Part shown: positions 17,575 through 28,316 of the stretch, in pieces
Numbering within the stretch: position 1 is the stretch's first letter
How the letters are laid out: each line of letters begins with the position of its first letter
Assembly: GCA_002633005.1 (NCBI GenBank)
Contig: NMRA01000150.1
Span: forward strand, 404,357-436,393
Source: Phoronis australis
Lineage: Eukaryota > Phoronida > Phoronidae
DNA length: 32,037 bases
Reading direction: 5' to 3'
Translations under genes and position numbers: made by a program
The notes under the pieces: generated by a model
Seen by the model: the letters and a program-made list of their open reading frames with translations, nothing else
Told to the model about the DNA's origin: nothing
Database searches by the model: none

Positions 17575-18354
17575 CAACCCTTCGACCCGTGACTCCCTCA
17601 ACGCACAACCCCCTCGACCTGCAACCCCCTTGACCCACCTAGAACAAGCGCTGACTTTCAGGACCAATGAGTCTGGCTGTGAGCTCTTCTGGCATTTCCC
17701 TATTTCTTGCAATTAAGTGAGTCGATTTGGCAAGTTTGAACGCCAAGAGCAGAGAAAAAACAATGCGACCAAATCAAGCCAAAGACCTACCAAAGTGACA
17801 AATCGTCTTGTTCCCAGCAGAGTGTAATTGTCTCATAACTCTTCAGTGAATGTCAGATTTAAGCCATTTTGGGGAGATTGAGAAGGCCATCAATATAAAT
17901 CTATTTTAGTAAATACAGTTTGAAAAAACAAACTAGTAACTAAAAAAGCATCTCAAAGTTACATGGAATATATTGTAAACTAGTTTTCAACACAAAGCAA
18001 ATAATAAAAATGAGAAATTATATGTATACACGTTAACATACTCTCACCCTAAGTTTAGCAGAACTGGGCCATTGGTAGCCGTTGGTGGAACTATTTCGGT
18101 GATGATAGCACACTCACAATCCGCCATTTCACATCATGTTCTTATGCCACTTTCTATTTTTAACCTCCAGTCTTGAGCCAGAGCAGACTCTCGTGTAAAA
18201 AGTCTTAAAGGAAAGTCACTCAACAACGTAATAAGATTATGAAATGGGTAAAAAGCGCAACGATACCTGTATTGTCGTTGGACGAGGAGATCATTGAGTG
18301 TGGGGTTCAAGGGGTCATTTCGTGTCGGGGTCGAGGGGGTTTTAGAACAACCTG
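17575..18354. other. Convergent intergenic spacer flanked by inverted CCCTCGACC-rich motifs
   Basis: Directly after the RAD18 AATAAA come repeated ACCCCCTCGACC-type motifs (17578-17636). A reverse-oriented cluster sits at about 18300-18345, just inside an inverted TTTATT. The identical 13-mer AACCCCCTCGACC is at 17607-17619, and its complement is at 18329-18341. The spacer interior has no gene. Confidence 0.55.
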
Positions 18355-18360
18355 TTTATT
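18355..18360 (-). terminator. Possible polyadenylation signal of the rolling stone-like gene
   Basis: TTTATT on the plus strand is AATAAA on the minus strand, about 620 bases after the stop. No closer canonical signal was seen. Confidence 0.35.
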
Positions 18361-18981
18361 GGGTTGACATTGAGAATGTTAGAAATATGAACCTTATTTG
18401 CGAAGGTAGAAAGATACCTTACCATTTTGGAAATTCATGTTGAACATTAAGTGACAGAACTATGTAGACAGTTCCTGTATGTGGATGGTTCTTTTAATCA
18501 TCCATCATATTTTTCAAATGGAGAAATTCCAACATAAATGTGATTTATAGTCAATACATACCGGTAGATATTTTTACTCTGTACATGGCTTGTGATGTGT
18601 TATGTCAGGAAGTGCTACACCGTGTTTATCAAACTCGAGATATATTTACTGACAAGAAAAGAATTATTTTCATTTTTATCAAAATTTCCCCCAGACTATT
18701 GCACCATTAACTTTATAAAAGCATGATATACCTCACATTTTAACCATCCTCTGTCCTGAAGTGTTCATGTAGGCTGTTTGGACAGTCCATATTGCAGTGA
18801 CACCTGTTGTTTGATAATAAATAAAATGTCCCACAAAAATGTTCATGAGGATGTAATGAGTGTACATGTAATATTAATCTGGCTCCATACTAACTGACTC
18901 AGAGCTTAAAAAAACATATCAATAAATATATTAATAATGGATTGTGATCCTAAAGCTTGTCTTGGTGTAACCATTCTTTGG
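18361..18981 (-). other. Probable 3' UTR of the rolling stone-like gene
   Basis: AT-rich, no coding signal. It lies between the stop at 18982 and the candidate polyA signal at 18355. Confidence 0.35.
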
Positions 18982-19418
18982 TTATTTGCTCATATCCTTC
19001 ATTTCAGTCTGTACTGTGTTATAGTCCGTTTCTTGTTCATCCAATATAGCCATAGTCTCGCTCTCCTCCTGACTGAATCTGTGCTCATAACCGTTGGCAA
19101 TCCACTGGCGCAAGGTGCACAGTAAACAAAGAAATATTTGGCTGAAAGCACTAGCTAAGAACACCACAAAACTGAACGCTGTTGCTTCAAATGGTTCTTT
19201 CGCCCACTTGAGTATGGTATAGGAGTATGGTTTGCCGTCGGGCCCTTGTCCGTTGTCTAAAAAATACAGCGCGTTGAAGACCACGTAGATCAGCTCTAAA
19301 CACAACACGTAGAGAACATGTAGAAACCTGATAGGTGTCGCCACTATGAAGAGGTTAAGTATGACGTAGACGGTGACCACTGTGTGTTTGGCTTTGCTCA
19401 TTGGTGTAACTAGAAAAC
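18982..19418 (-). CDS. Rolling stone-like, exon 4 (C-terminal half)
   Basis: Acceptor GTTATTGTTCTCTCCAG, then GFLVTPMSKAKHTVVTVYVI and the conserved PIRFLHVLY and IYVVFNALYFLDNGQGPDGK segments. It ends in a tail rich in Glu, Asp and Thr (HRFSQEESETMAILDEQETD) and a stop. The pattern matches the core signature of the family. Confidence 0.88.
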
Positions 19419-22400
19419 CTGGAGAGAACAATAACAAAACTGTTAATGAATCAATGACCTGTCGATTGTGTACGGGGTTTCCTTAGCAATAACATCTCAA
19501 TTGATTGTTCCCGATTGTAACAGGTTTGTGTCAAATGTCATGTCTATTTTTTAAGGTAACAATTCTCATTCTGCGGAAGACTGTAATCAGTTTTGATTTA
19601 GACTCCTTATTGCTGTAAAACTGTTTTAAAGTTGATCCTTACTCAGTTGCGAGAGGATTTTTGTCTTCAATTGAAACTTCGTCATTGTTTGCCACCTTGT
19701 TCAAGTCAACTAGGGAAGTACTTGGTCTGAATCAGAAGAGGTTTTGAGACCTAAGGCGACTTCATAGTCACTTTAAGCCATTTAAATCACCTGTTCCAGC
19801 GAAGTCAGTTATGAAAAGAAATCACAATTTTGTTGTTGTTTCGTCATTGCAACACCGTCTAAAACGAATTTCATAGCGCAGTGTGGTAAGCGATGATTTT
19901 CACCCATAGTTAAGTTAAGCATGCCAGGCTTCTTGGGAAATGTGTTTGACTTGCATGGTGAGCCTAGTACATACCTGCGTGGTCCATTGATATCAGAAAC
20001 ACCCAATAACAGACGGTTATCACAATGCAGGTATTGCAGGACACGGTGAAGAAAAACCATTGTATACTGAGGTATATCGGCATGGATTTATCTGCGGGAA
20101 AATTACTGAAAATTACACCTTGCCACAGTAAAAGAATGTCTCCCACATAACAGATGCAGGCAAGAGATCTGGTCATTAAGTGCAATGAAGCCCCTTTCTG
20201 ACTCCAGATTTTGACAATTTGCCCTCCATATCAGCTTTATGGGCAAACGCGGAATTAAAAGTGTAAATAGACTCAATAACGAACCGAATTGCGCAATCCT
20301 TGCTGTCCTCTCGCTAATGAATTTGACGGTGATAGACCTATGCAAGTTTAAGTGCTGAAATACATCTTGTCAAATAAACAGATAAATAAACAACAAACAA
20401 ATTCCTATCGTAACGTGAATGTGTTCACAGTGTCCTTATTGTTGAGTAATCCCGCTTTCTCATTACTGGCAAAAACACTAAACGGTCTCGAGAAATGCTC
20501 AGTTCTGCTACAGTCTCAGTGGCACTCCAAGTGCTCGTGTGCAATGCTTATCGATGTACGCGCAACATTTTACCATTCATGCACAGAGGCCAGAAAAAAA
20601 ATCTCACCTTCGCGTGATTTCCATAGGTAGACTGGTGCACATATGGCCTCGATAATTGTTGTAACTGTTAGGAATGTGAATACCCAGTTGGTAGCAAAAA
20701 TGAACCATAGACTCGGATCACCTTCGTAAAATTCGTTCGTTTCCGTGACGTAATCGGCTACAACCCACCCAATGAACGTTAGTGCGATGACGAGTCGGTA
20801 GATGACGTAATAGGGCTCTCGAATCTTTGACCACTGTAAAGAGAATACTGACTGACATGAAAATTGAATAACCCTTCTTTAGTCAATATGATACTAGATT
20901 GAATACCAAGTAATCGCTTTATTAAAGTTGTATAAGCGGGCCAAAAAGCAATAACGCGAATTGTGTTATATCGGACTGAAAACCACTTTTTCAGAGCCTA
21001 TTCATGAAAAAAACGATTTGCTTACATATGTTTAGTTGATTTCAGAAAACTAGGCCTACCTGGTCCTTGTTACAATTATAATCACAATAGATACAAACAG
21101 GTGAAGTACTGTCAATTATGTGACCTATGTTTAAATGCACAAATTTATAAAAATGACCAATTTGAAGACATTTTCAAGAATTTATCATTAGTAGGAGGGT
21201 TGTATAGCTCTACAGGAAGAAATCTGATCCTCAAGCCATCTTAGTAAGGGACATTCTATACATAAGTGGTATTCATTTTCAATATACAGAATGTACACAA
21301 CCTCCCAGTCAAACCTTGGCACGTTGCCATGACTACCTTTTTCAATGTACAAGTTATGCGCCGAGCATCTCAGTCTGATCAGATTTGTGTTCTAATTGCG
21401 ACACTATCCATCATATCTAAGTAATCATCGTAGTATATTTGTGATTTAATTTTCCTACTCGTTTCCATCAAGTCTTGACAATATCACCTCTATTAAAACA
21501 ATAACGTTTGTTTTGGACGAATTTGCCATCAATTTCCACTTTTGAGAAGTGGTGGAGAATATCTAACTTCTATTGGAGGTCTTTTACTGAGTACCAGACA
21601 AGTACATCAGCATAGGAGGAGTATAAGTGAGACAGGTCCAACAGTGATGCCTGCCATGTTATCATGTCCAACAGTAATGCCTGCCATGTCATCATGTCCA
21701 ACGGTAATGCCTGCCATGTCATCATGTCCAACGGTAATGCCTGCCATGTCATCATGTCCAACAGTAATGCCTGCGATGTCATCATGTCCAACGGTAACGC
21801 CTGCCATGTCATCATGTCCAACGGTAATGCCTGCCATGTCATCATGTCCAACGGTAATGCCTGCCATGTCATGTCCAACAGCAATGTCTGCCATGTCATT
21901 ATGTCCAACAGTAATACCTGTGATGTTATTATCTCTCATTTCCCGTCGTGGCGATAACTGTGCCCCTTGTTTCAAGCCGTTTTGACAAGGAAAATTCAGA
22001 GTAACCACCTTTGCACATTCTTATCACGTGCTTTAACTTCCTTTCATCGATTTTAGTATTCGTAACATTTCCCTTCAACAGAATTACTTTTTAAATTGAA
22101 AAGTAATGCGTTTCTATACATACTGTCGAACACAGCTTTGAAATCCACAAATGCGCAATAAGATACACCCTTCTTTCTGGTCAGATACCTTGTAATTAAA
22201 ATGTGGCAGTACTGCAATTATACTGTGGCTATCAGTGCTGTAATTATAACGTGGCTATCAGTGCTGTACTTATAATGTGGCTAACAGTACTTCCTGCACC
22301 ATGCTTATTTTACCATTGTTATCGGACCAATTTTGCAACTGCTTGCAGAGGACTTTTTCATAAATTTTCGCAACAACTTGCGTCAGGGAAATACCTCTGT

Positions 22401-25400
22401 GAAGTTTCCTGGCATTTTTGCACCTCCTTTAAAGACTGGAACAATAATTGATTTCTTCCATTCCGTAGGAAACTCACCAGACATGAAAATGTGTGCAAGG
22501 AATGTACAAGACCGTAATAAGAGCATTTGTAAAATTCAATTCCGTCTAGGCTAGGCGATGCACCATCTTTCGTGCTATTTATCCTTATCTTTTCTGTCGT
22601 ATTCCATCGTCCAAAATCTCGTTTTCTGCGTTAGCAACTAGTCTATGCAAGCTTGCGATACTATTCACTAAGTTGTGAAAATCTATGTAGTCTTCACTGT
22701 TATCATATTGGTGACCAGAAATAGAGTTAAATGAAGTCGTCTTCTTGTTTGATATTGGAAGACACAAGTCGTTTTTTGTTTTAAACACATCCCATAATTT
22801 TTTTTAAAGTCTGTGTCATTAACAATCTTTCTCAAATTATTATAATTTTTCTGAAACTAATTTTTTTCAATTTTACATAGTTTATTCACAAACATCTTGG
22901 TCTTGAAATTTCTGAAAGCAGCATCGGAGCTCGTGGCTGGTTATTACGTAATCGATTATAGGTCAATGACACATGAACTTCAAGAAGTTAACTCGAAATT
23001 CATTTCTTGGTCGTAAACACGATTTTTAAAATATTGAATTATGAAGTGCTTTTTTTACACCGTGACCCAGTCAAGAGTCTAGGTAGGTCGTTTGCTGGAT
23101 AAGTAATTTTTGCAGCGCAGAGAGCGGAGAATTTGAAATTAATCAACAATGACATAACATTCAACTAACTGGGTTGGCTTAATTGTTTCGGCGACATCAC
23201 GTTCAACTAAGTGCATGGGTTGGCTTGTTTCACGTAATTGTATTGGGGATAATTCTAGGATTTCCGTCGGCCGGGAACCACAATACGAACAGCGTTCTGC
23301 AAATATCACTGATTCACGATGAATCTCGATAGGGGAATCTATCAGTTCCAAAACACAGACACATTTCGCTAAAACATTAAAAGGGGCGTCGCAACGCCTT
23401 TCTAGTCGTGCCTTGCTGGTATCCTGGTTGTGTTCACACTAAATCGCCCCACTGCAAATGCAATGATACTGAAATAGCACAATTGTTTATTGAATAGCAC
23501 ACCAGACAAACGTGCTTTCAATAGATGACCATTCAACAACATATTTCTGATGAAGGGCGAAGTCTATCATGCAGCCCACAAGCTGAGGAGTACTCAATCC
23601 CATAGACTAAGTGGAAAATGGGAAGTTCCGCTCACTCGGTTGAGTTTTCACAAGCTTCCCACGAAATTCCCTCCAAAAGCCAGGTGCCTTTGCCAATCGG
23701 ATAAAATTTACAAAAGAGTCACTTTCGGAGATCGAAACTCAACAAGAAATTAATCAGTGGCGGATTTAAGGGGGCCATGCCTCCTCCCTAAAATTCTTCC
23801 CATTTGGCAGTTCGAGTTGCGAATTCCTGAAGGGCAAAGTCCTGGCGAATACTCTGCACTAACCCCTCCCCCCCAACTCAAAATCCTGGATCCCCCTGCG
23901 GTTTCACAACTAACGCAAGAGGACTAAAAAATTAACTGTGGTGATAATAAGAAATTTAGCGCTGCGTGTGGATAATTTAACTCTTTTATAGTTATTAAAA
24001 GCTTTGTGTAGAATAAGACTAGAATTGTTTTCGCCGCACCAAGCCGTTTACTCCCGGTAGTAACATTGCTGAAAGTTACAAAGAAAGTGAATTCTGGTGC
24101 GAAAAATTATTTAACGCGGTAGCAGCTTCATTTATTGTGGGAGCAAATTTACTAAAATGCGGTGTCGAGAAAGGAATCCTGTTCTATGGCAGTAAACAGT
24201 GACTTGTTGGCGACAGGTTGTCATCGAGAGCTTTACCGAAGTATGATATTTCTAATCTACTAGAGCATCGCGTATGATCTGCCTTCTACAATCAATCAAA
24301 ACATTGTCTTAAACTGCTGTTTCAAATCGTAATCAAATGTTTTCAAAATAAACAACAAAAGTATATAATTTTCGAAATAATCTTAAATTCTGGCGGTGAT
24401 CAACAAAATGGCCGATACCGTTGAGCGGCAAGCGCAATGAATTTCGTTTTTTGTGAAACGCAAATACATCCGACATTAAAATTTACGAAACGTGGTGGAT
24501 TGTGTTTGATGAAACTCTACCTGAAGTAAAAACTGGTAAAAATAAAAGACATGTTTCCTTAACAGGTCGATTTTCTTGTTGGTATTGGAAAAGGAATCTT
24601 ATAAGATCGGTTTCATTGAAATAAAGGGGTTTAAATTCGATTTTCGAGCTGAACGGGGGGACATGCTAAACAGGATGACATGCTGTTTGGTTTGGGAAGT
24701 TAAACGGGGTGACATACTGGTTGATTTAGGCAGCGATAAACGGAGGCGGGACATGCTAAACGGAGTGACATGTTACTTGGTTTTGTCCAAACTTGAATAA
24801 ACGTGTGCGCCAAAGCCTGGACACAGCCGCAAGGGCCTACTTTCGAACGGTAAAGCCTCGTGCAGGTTTCTTGTGTCGAGTCTGATGTAACCTGCTCGTG
24901 GGCTTGCTGAAGTCGGATGAGATTACGAGTCTCACCGGCTGGAGACAGAACACGAGTTGTGAGCCGACATTCAACTATCAACTATCGTACAATGAATTAA
25001 ATGATTACTCACTTAGCTTCAGACACTTGTAGGCATGGCAACAAAACGGCAGAAAATGGGCAAATTCAATTTATTATTGCTGGGAATCGATTCTTCTGTT
25101 ATTAGAAACAAGATCCTTGTTAGTTACGGACACGCCATGAGAATAGTATTCATTTCAGGCGAGTATCGATCGAGTTGACATTCGCCGTGGATGTAAGCGT
25201 GTTAGTTTCCAGAAATTCCCCCATGATAAGCTGACATACAATGTACCCGTAATGGACATATCGACGACTATGTTACTTGATCACGGGAAAGACACACTGT
25301 CCGAAGGACACGCTTCATGCAAAGAAGGTCGCTGGAGGGAAGTGTCCTTAAATTACGGGCGCAAACTATGATTGCTCCTTGAGGAGAGCGCTCGTAAATT

Positions 25401-28316
25401 GCGATCGTGAGAAACTTTTCATGGGCGCACCCAGGAGGGGCTCCGGGGCTCGAACGCGCCCCCCAATTTGGCGAATTGGGCAAAAAGGCCCGCTTCAGTG
25501 AAAAAAAAGTCCGCATAAACTAGACAGAAGTCCACGCGGATGCACAATTCGTGGGCTTTAACCTAGTGGCTGCGTTTTTGTTTTTTTTTTAGTTCTCGTT
25601 GATTTCTTTCAGTAAAAGGTCCTCATACCGAAAGATTCGAGCCCCCTATATTTTAGGTTGGGTGTGCGCATGCTTTTCACGCCCGTGTTTTCAGTACGAG
25701 CATGATCATTAGATGAAGAGTTCTGCGTTAGTAATTAATATTTGTTGTTTACGCCCGTAGTCACGCCCGTGAATGATGAACGTTAAAAGACGACGTGTGA
25801 AAATAGAACGTCGATGACGAATAATTGATACATTATGCTAGTTAAAACTATACCCCGTTCAAAGGCTGGCTAAAACGCTAGCATTTTCTCTGTTGCTACT
25901 ATAACAAACACGCCAATGACATGAACAGCTGGGAGGGTCGCTTTTATAGGCGCTTTGATGGTGGTTACTGTTATCCCAAAGTTGCTGGCATTTTCCGACG
26001 GTAGCACCATTATAGTCGCATCGCTTACTTCAAAGGCCACACACGCCTGGGCAGGGAAAAGAGATATTTGTTTAATCAATTTTTGTCAGAAAGTGAGCGC
26101 ATGGTGATGAGGAAACAGCAAACACTGACATTCGTAACCATTCACAATTTGTGAGGTTGAGGGTGAACGGAGTATGTAGTGTGAGTGTAGTGTGAACGGA
26201 GTATGTAGTGTGAGTGTAGTGTGAACGGAGTATGTAGTGTGAGTGTAGTGTAAACGGAGTATGTAGTGTGAATAAAGGGTCAACAGTCGCCTTAGGGTGT
26301 CTTTTTGATTGAAAACACGTCTTGCTATCTGCATATGTGGCACGTGGGCATTTCTGAAATAAGCTACACATATGAACTCTTAACACAGAATCCTCGTTCG
26401 GTTTCGTCCTCTTCGTCGTCCAAGTGTTTATTATAACTGTTGCCTCTTTGTGGATTATGAAATAATTTCCGGTTTCGACGTCCGCAAAATTACGTTAGTA
26501 GACTACTGTCGTAATTCACGCTCGTACGCACGGAAAGTAAGCTCGACTGTTCACCTGACTCATAAACAGGGCTCCGCACTCATAAATAAATCATATCGTT
26601 ATAACCACTACTATCATTGTTACCTCATCGTTGACATCATCACCACCATCACTAACATCATCATCATTATAACCGTCATCGTCTGGCAGGTAAATCTTAC
26701 CTCAACACCTGCCCTGTTGCTATATAGTAATTTTTATTTGGCTATGTCATCGTCACATTTCCATGAATCCTCCTTCAGAGAAAGAGTGCTTTCTTCATAT
26801 AGCCAAATGCATGCGTACTTGTCACGAAGTTACCTAAATTTCCCCAGTCGCCTCGGAGTGTGGACAAGCTATAATTTTCTGCGAATGACTTCTTGTGTAC
26901 AGATAAGTCAGATGGAAATCTACAACAATATGTTGTTGAATATCCACAAGACGTTTTCTGTTTGTATGTTTTTTAAGCGATAATTTCACGTTTATTGTGT
27001 TTCGATGTTGCATTGAATAATGTAGCTTTGTGCCTAGTAGTCGCTTCTATGATACACCAATCCAGAGGGAAATAACGTAAAATTAGAATATCGATCGGCT
27101 TTTAGACCGAGCGGTTTAATACTAATAAATGTAGGATTAAAAAATGCATCAGTTTCCCCTGATTTAGAGTCATTTAGAAACTTTCATTACTTCAATCAAT
27201 GCGATCAGTGTAATCTAGAACAATAGATTTCGTTTATTTTAGGCGTATTAGCTAAACAGAATTACACGAACATATTTTCGTATATTCAGTTAGTATGAAT
27301 AAAATGGAGATGGTCTCTGGTGTTATTCTGTAGCGCAATGTTCAATATAAAATACACTCCATAACATAATGTTATATGAGTGAATCGCTAAGTTACTTGG
27401 TTCCTTCGTGACAACAGGTTCCACCTATTTTAGTTAGTGACTGCTGGCGACAACTGGCTGCACTCATTTTCCGGGTGTCCAGCCTATTGCCTAAATGCTT
27501 GAAGTGCGCGGCGGCACATTCGGTCTTACCCTAGCTCTGAGATGTGAACCCAGGCGAAATGTCAGTGTTATCCAATGTGTAGATCGCTCAGTAAGTCTTT
27601 TTGACATCACTGTTGTGTCCATAAATCGTACGAAGCATGTATTGCACAGGCTTTCTATCTCTATTACATCATACACATAGGACTGTTAGCAACAGCTAAC
27701 ACCTGGCTCCGCCATCGCTGTGGGTACAGACATGGTGTGATACAATACAAGTATCTAGTAAGTAAGCCTTACTGGAGTCAGAATTCACAGTGTTAAAAAA
27801 TTAATATTTCATGATGTATCGCAGAGTCGACGAAATGTGAACGGGGTTCACTTGAACAATAGTGATTTCCCTGATGACCGTCTGAAGTGAAATATCATAA
27901 GTTAATTCTAGGACTTTGAAAAGCAAAAGGGAGCCTGAGTCTAAACATTATAGTAACGCAACCACGTCCGGCATAACCCACGTCCCCCATAAAGTGTGAA
28001 GCATAGTTAGCACCTATAGTAAAAATGTACGAAATGTTAATATCTTTTGTCGAATTCCTGCTGACGAATCTTAAAACATGGAGCAAAATTTATCAATTTT
28101 ACTCGTTCCGTGAAAAGTGTATTTCAAATGATGGACTAAAGAAAGCATAAGGCAGGTCTAATGGTTCTTGCCTCCATAGTTATGACTCAGCGTTGTCTCA
28201 TTTGTTTCACGTACCTGCGATTTGACGAACAGCGATGGGTCTGGATGCGTTAACGTCAGATGAGATGGCTGAAATTCGTTGACAGTACATCCGTAAATAT
28301 CAAGACAGCGAGGCAT
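18982..28316 (-). CDS. Rolling stone-like multi-pass membrane protein (4 exons)
   Basis: Joined on the minus strand: 28316-28215, 20833-20608, 20091-19975, 19418-18982. All borders are GT-AG, phases match and the total is 882 bases (293 residues), close to Drosophila rolling stone. Features: N-terminal HPDPSLFVKSQ then WSKIREPYYVIYRL entering membrane segment 1; LWFIFATNWVFTFLTV; IYLSIQWFFFTVSCNT; HTVVTVYVILNLFIVATPIR followed by FLHVLYVLCLELIYVVFNAL; the family signature GPDGKPYSYTILKW; a last membrane segment near SFVVFLASAF; and a hydrophilic acidic cytoplasmic tail. About six membrane spans. Fly rolling stone acts in myoblast fusion; the role of the many invertebrate paralogues is not established, so only family membership is claimed. 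Confidence 0.87.
19975..20091 (-). CDS. Rolling stone-like, exon 3
   Basis: After TTCCCGCAG it completes Asp and encodes KSMPIYLSIQWFFFTVSCNT, then a hydrophobic stretch (CIVITVCYWVFLI) and SMDHAG before GTATGT (phase 1). One or two membrane segments. Confidence 0.86.
20608..20833 (-). CDS. Rolling stone-like, exon 2
   Basis: After ATTCTCTTTACAG it reads WSKIREPYYVIYRLVIALTF, then IGWVVADYVTETNEFYEGDP and FATNWVFTFLTVTTIIEAI, ending KSRE plus G before GTGAGA (phase 1). It has no in-frame Met near its start, so it is easily missed by start-to-stop scanning. TNW inside the second membrane segment is typical of the family. Confidence 0.87.
21635..21930. repeat. 30-bp minisatellite, about 10 copies
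   Basis: The unit TGTCCAACGGTAATGCCTGC CATGTCATCA is repeated about ten times with few changes; one unit is 3 bases short. Because 30 is divisible by three, long frames persist on both strands (PTVMPAMSSC forward, GHDDMAGITV reverse). These are not evidence of a gene. Confidence 0.95.
21945..22930 (-). pseudogene. LINE reverse transcriptase relic, minus strand
   Basis: Reading the minus strand from about 22930: VFKTKNDLCLPISNKKTTSF (pre-RT linker), DGIEFYKCSYYGLV, MSGEFPTEWKKSIIVPVFKG, QVVAKIYEKVLCKQLQNWSD, AFVDFKAVFDSMYRNALLFN (palm motif A) and NFPCQNGLKQGAQLSP (the GxxQGxxLSP motif B). They occur in the order of a non-LTR RT, spread over different frames with stops. The element is dead. 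It stops right where the 30-bp minisatellite begins, so the YADD region is absent. A 26-bp triplication (about 22200-22290) lies inside it. Confidence 0.82.
22931..24640. other. Intronic stretch, possible MITE end at 23757
   Basis: No exon was recognised. CAGTGGCGGATTTAAGGGGG at 23757 looks like the terminus of a widespread class of cut-and-paste element, with GGATCC-rich and C-rich sequence to about 23900, but a matching opposite terminus was not found. The frame at 23139-23351 (minus) holds a CSYC pair but no recognisable domain. Confidence 0.35.
24650..24795. repeat. 90-bp imperfect direct repeat
   Basis: GGGACATGCTAAACRGRRTG and TGACATGYTRYTTGGTTT recur 90 bases apart, with shorter ACGGGGTGACAT pieces between them. 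Confidence 0.6.
24982..26163. other. Intronic stretch with GC-rich, repeat-like segment
   Basis: The segment at about 25410-25500 (GGGCGCACCCAGGAGGGGCT then CGCGCCCCCCAATTTGG) differs in base composition from its surroundings and looks transposon-derived, but no ends were found. CGCCCGTG motifs recur at 25680-25770. A minus-strand CTATAAAAGC lies near 25943. Confidence 0.35.
26164..26275. repeat. 29-bp tandem repeat, about 4 copies
   Basis: GTGAACGGAGTATGTAGTGT GAGTGTAGT is repeated almost exactly four times (third and fourth copies with one or two changes). Confidence 0.93.
28215..28316 (-). CDS. Rolling stone-like, exon 1 with start codon
   Basis: The minus strand reads MPRCLDIYGCTVNEFQPSHL TLTHPDPSLFVKSQ, then the donor GTACGT, in phase 0 with WSKIRE of exon 2. 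HPDPSLFVKSQ-W is the usual junction region before the first membrane segment of rolling stone-like proteins. An in-frame TAA lies one codon before the AAG preceding ATG, which supports this start. A TATATAA-like string lies about 10 bases upstream, probably too near to be the TATA box for this start. Confidence 0.82.

Larger units (their letters stand above)
20834..28214 (-). other. First intron of the rolling stone-like gene (7.4 kb), repeat-rich
   Basis: Donor CAG/GTACGT at 28214 (minus) pairs with acceptor TTTACAG at 20834. It contains a LINE relic, the 30-bp array at 21635-21930, a 29-bp array at 26164-26275, an (ATC)n-like tract near 26630-26680 and weaker repeats. The 177-codon plus frame at 26450-26983 is probably chance: no known motif, a low-complexity middle and no splice support. 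Confidence 0.75.

Noticed and set aside
21542-22008. Long frames on both strands with 10-residue repeats
   Set aside because: They are produced by a 30-bp minisatellite, a multiple of three, and have no start context, domain or splice support.
26450-26983. 177-codon plus-strand frame
   Set aside because: No recognised domain, a low-complexity Ile/Thr stretch from an (ATC)n-like tract, and it lies in an intron of the opposite-strand gene.
27491-27680. Overlapping 61-codon frames on both strands
   Set aside because: No homology recognised and no splice sites of quality; likely chance.
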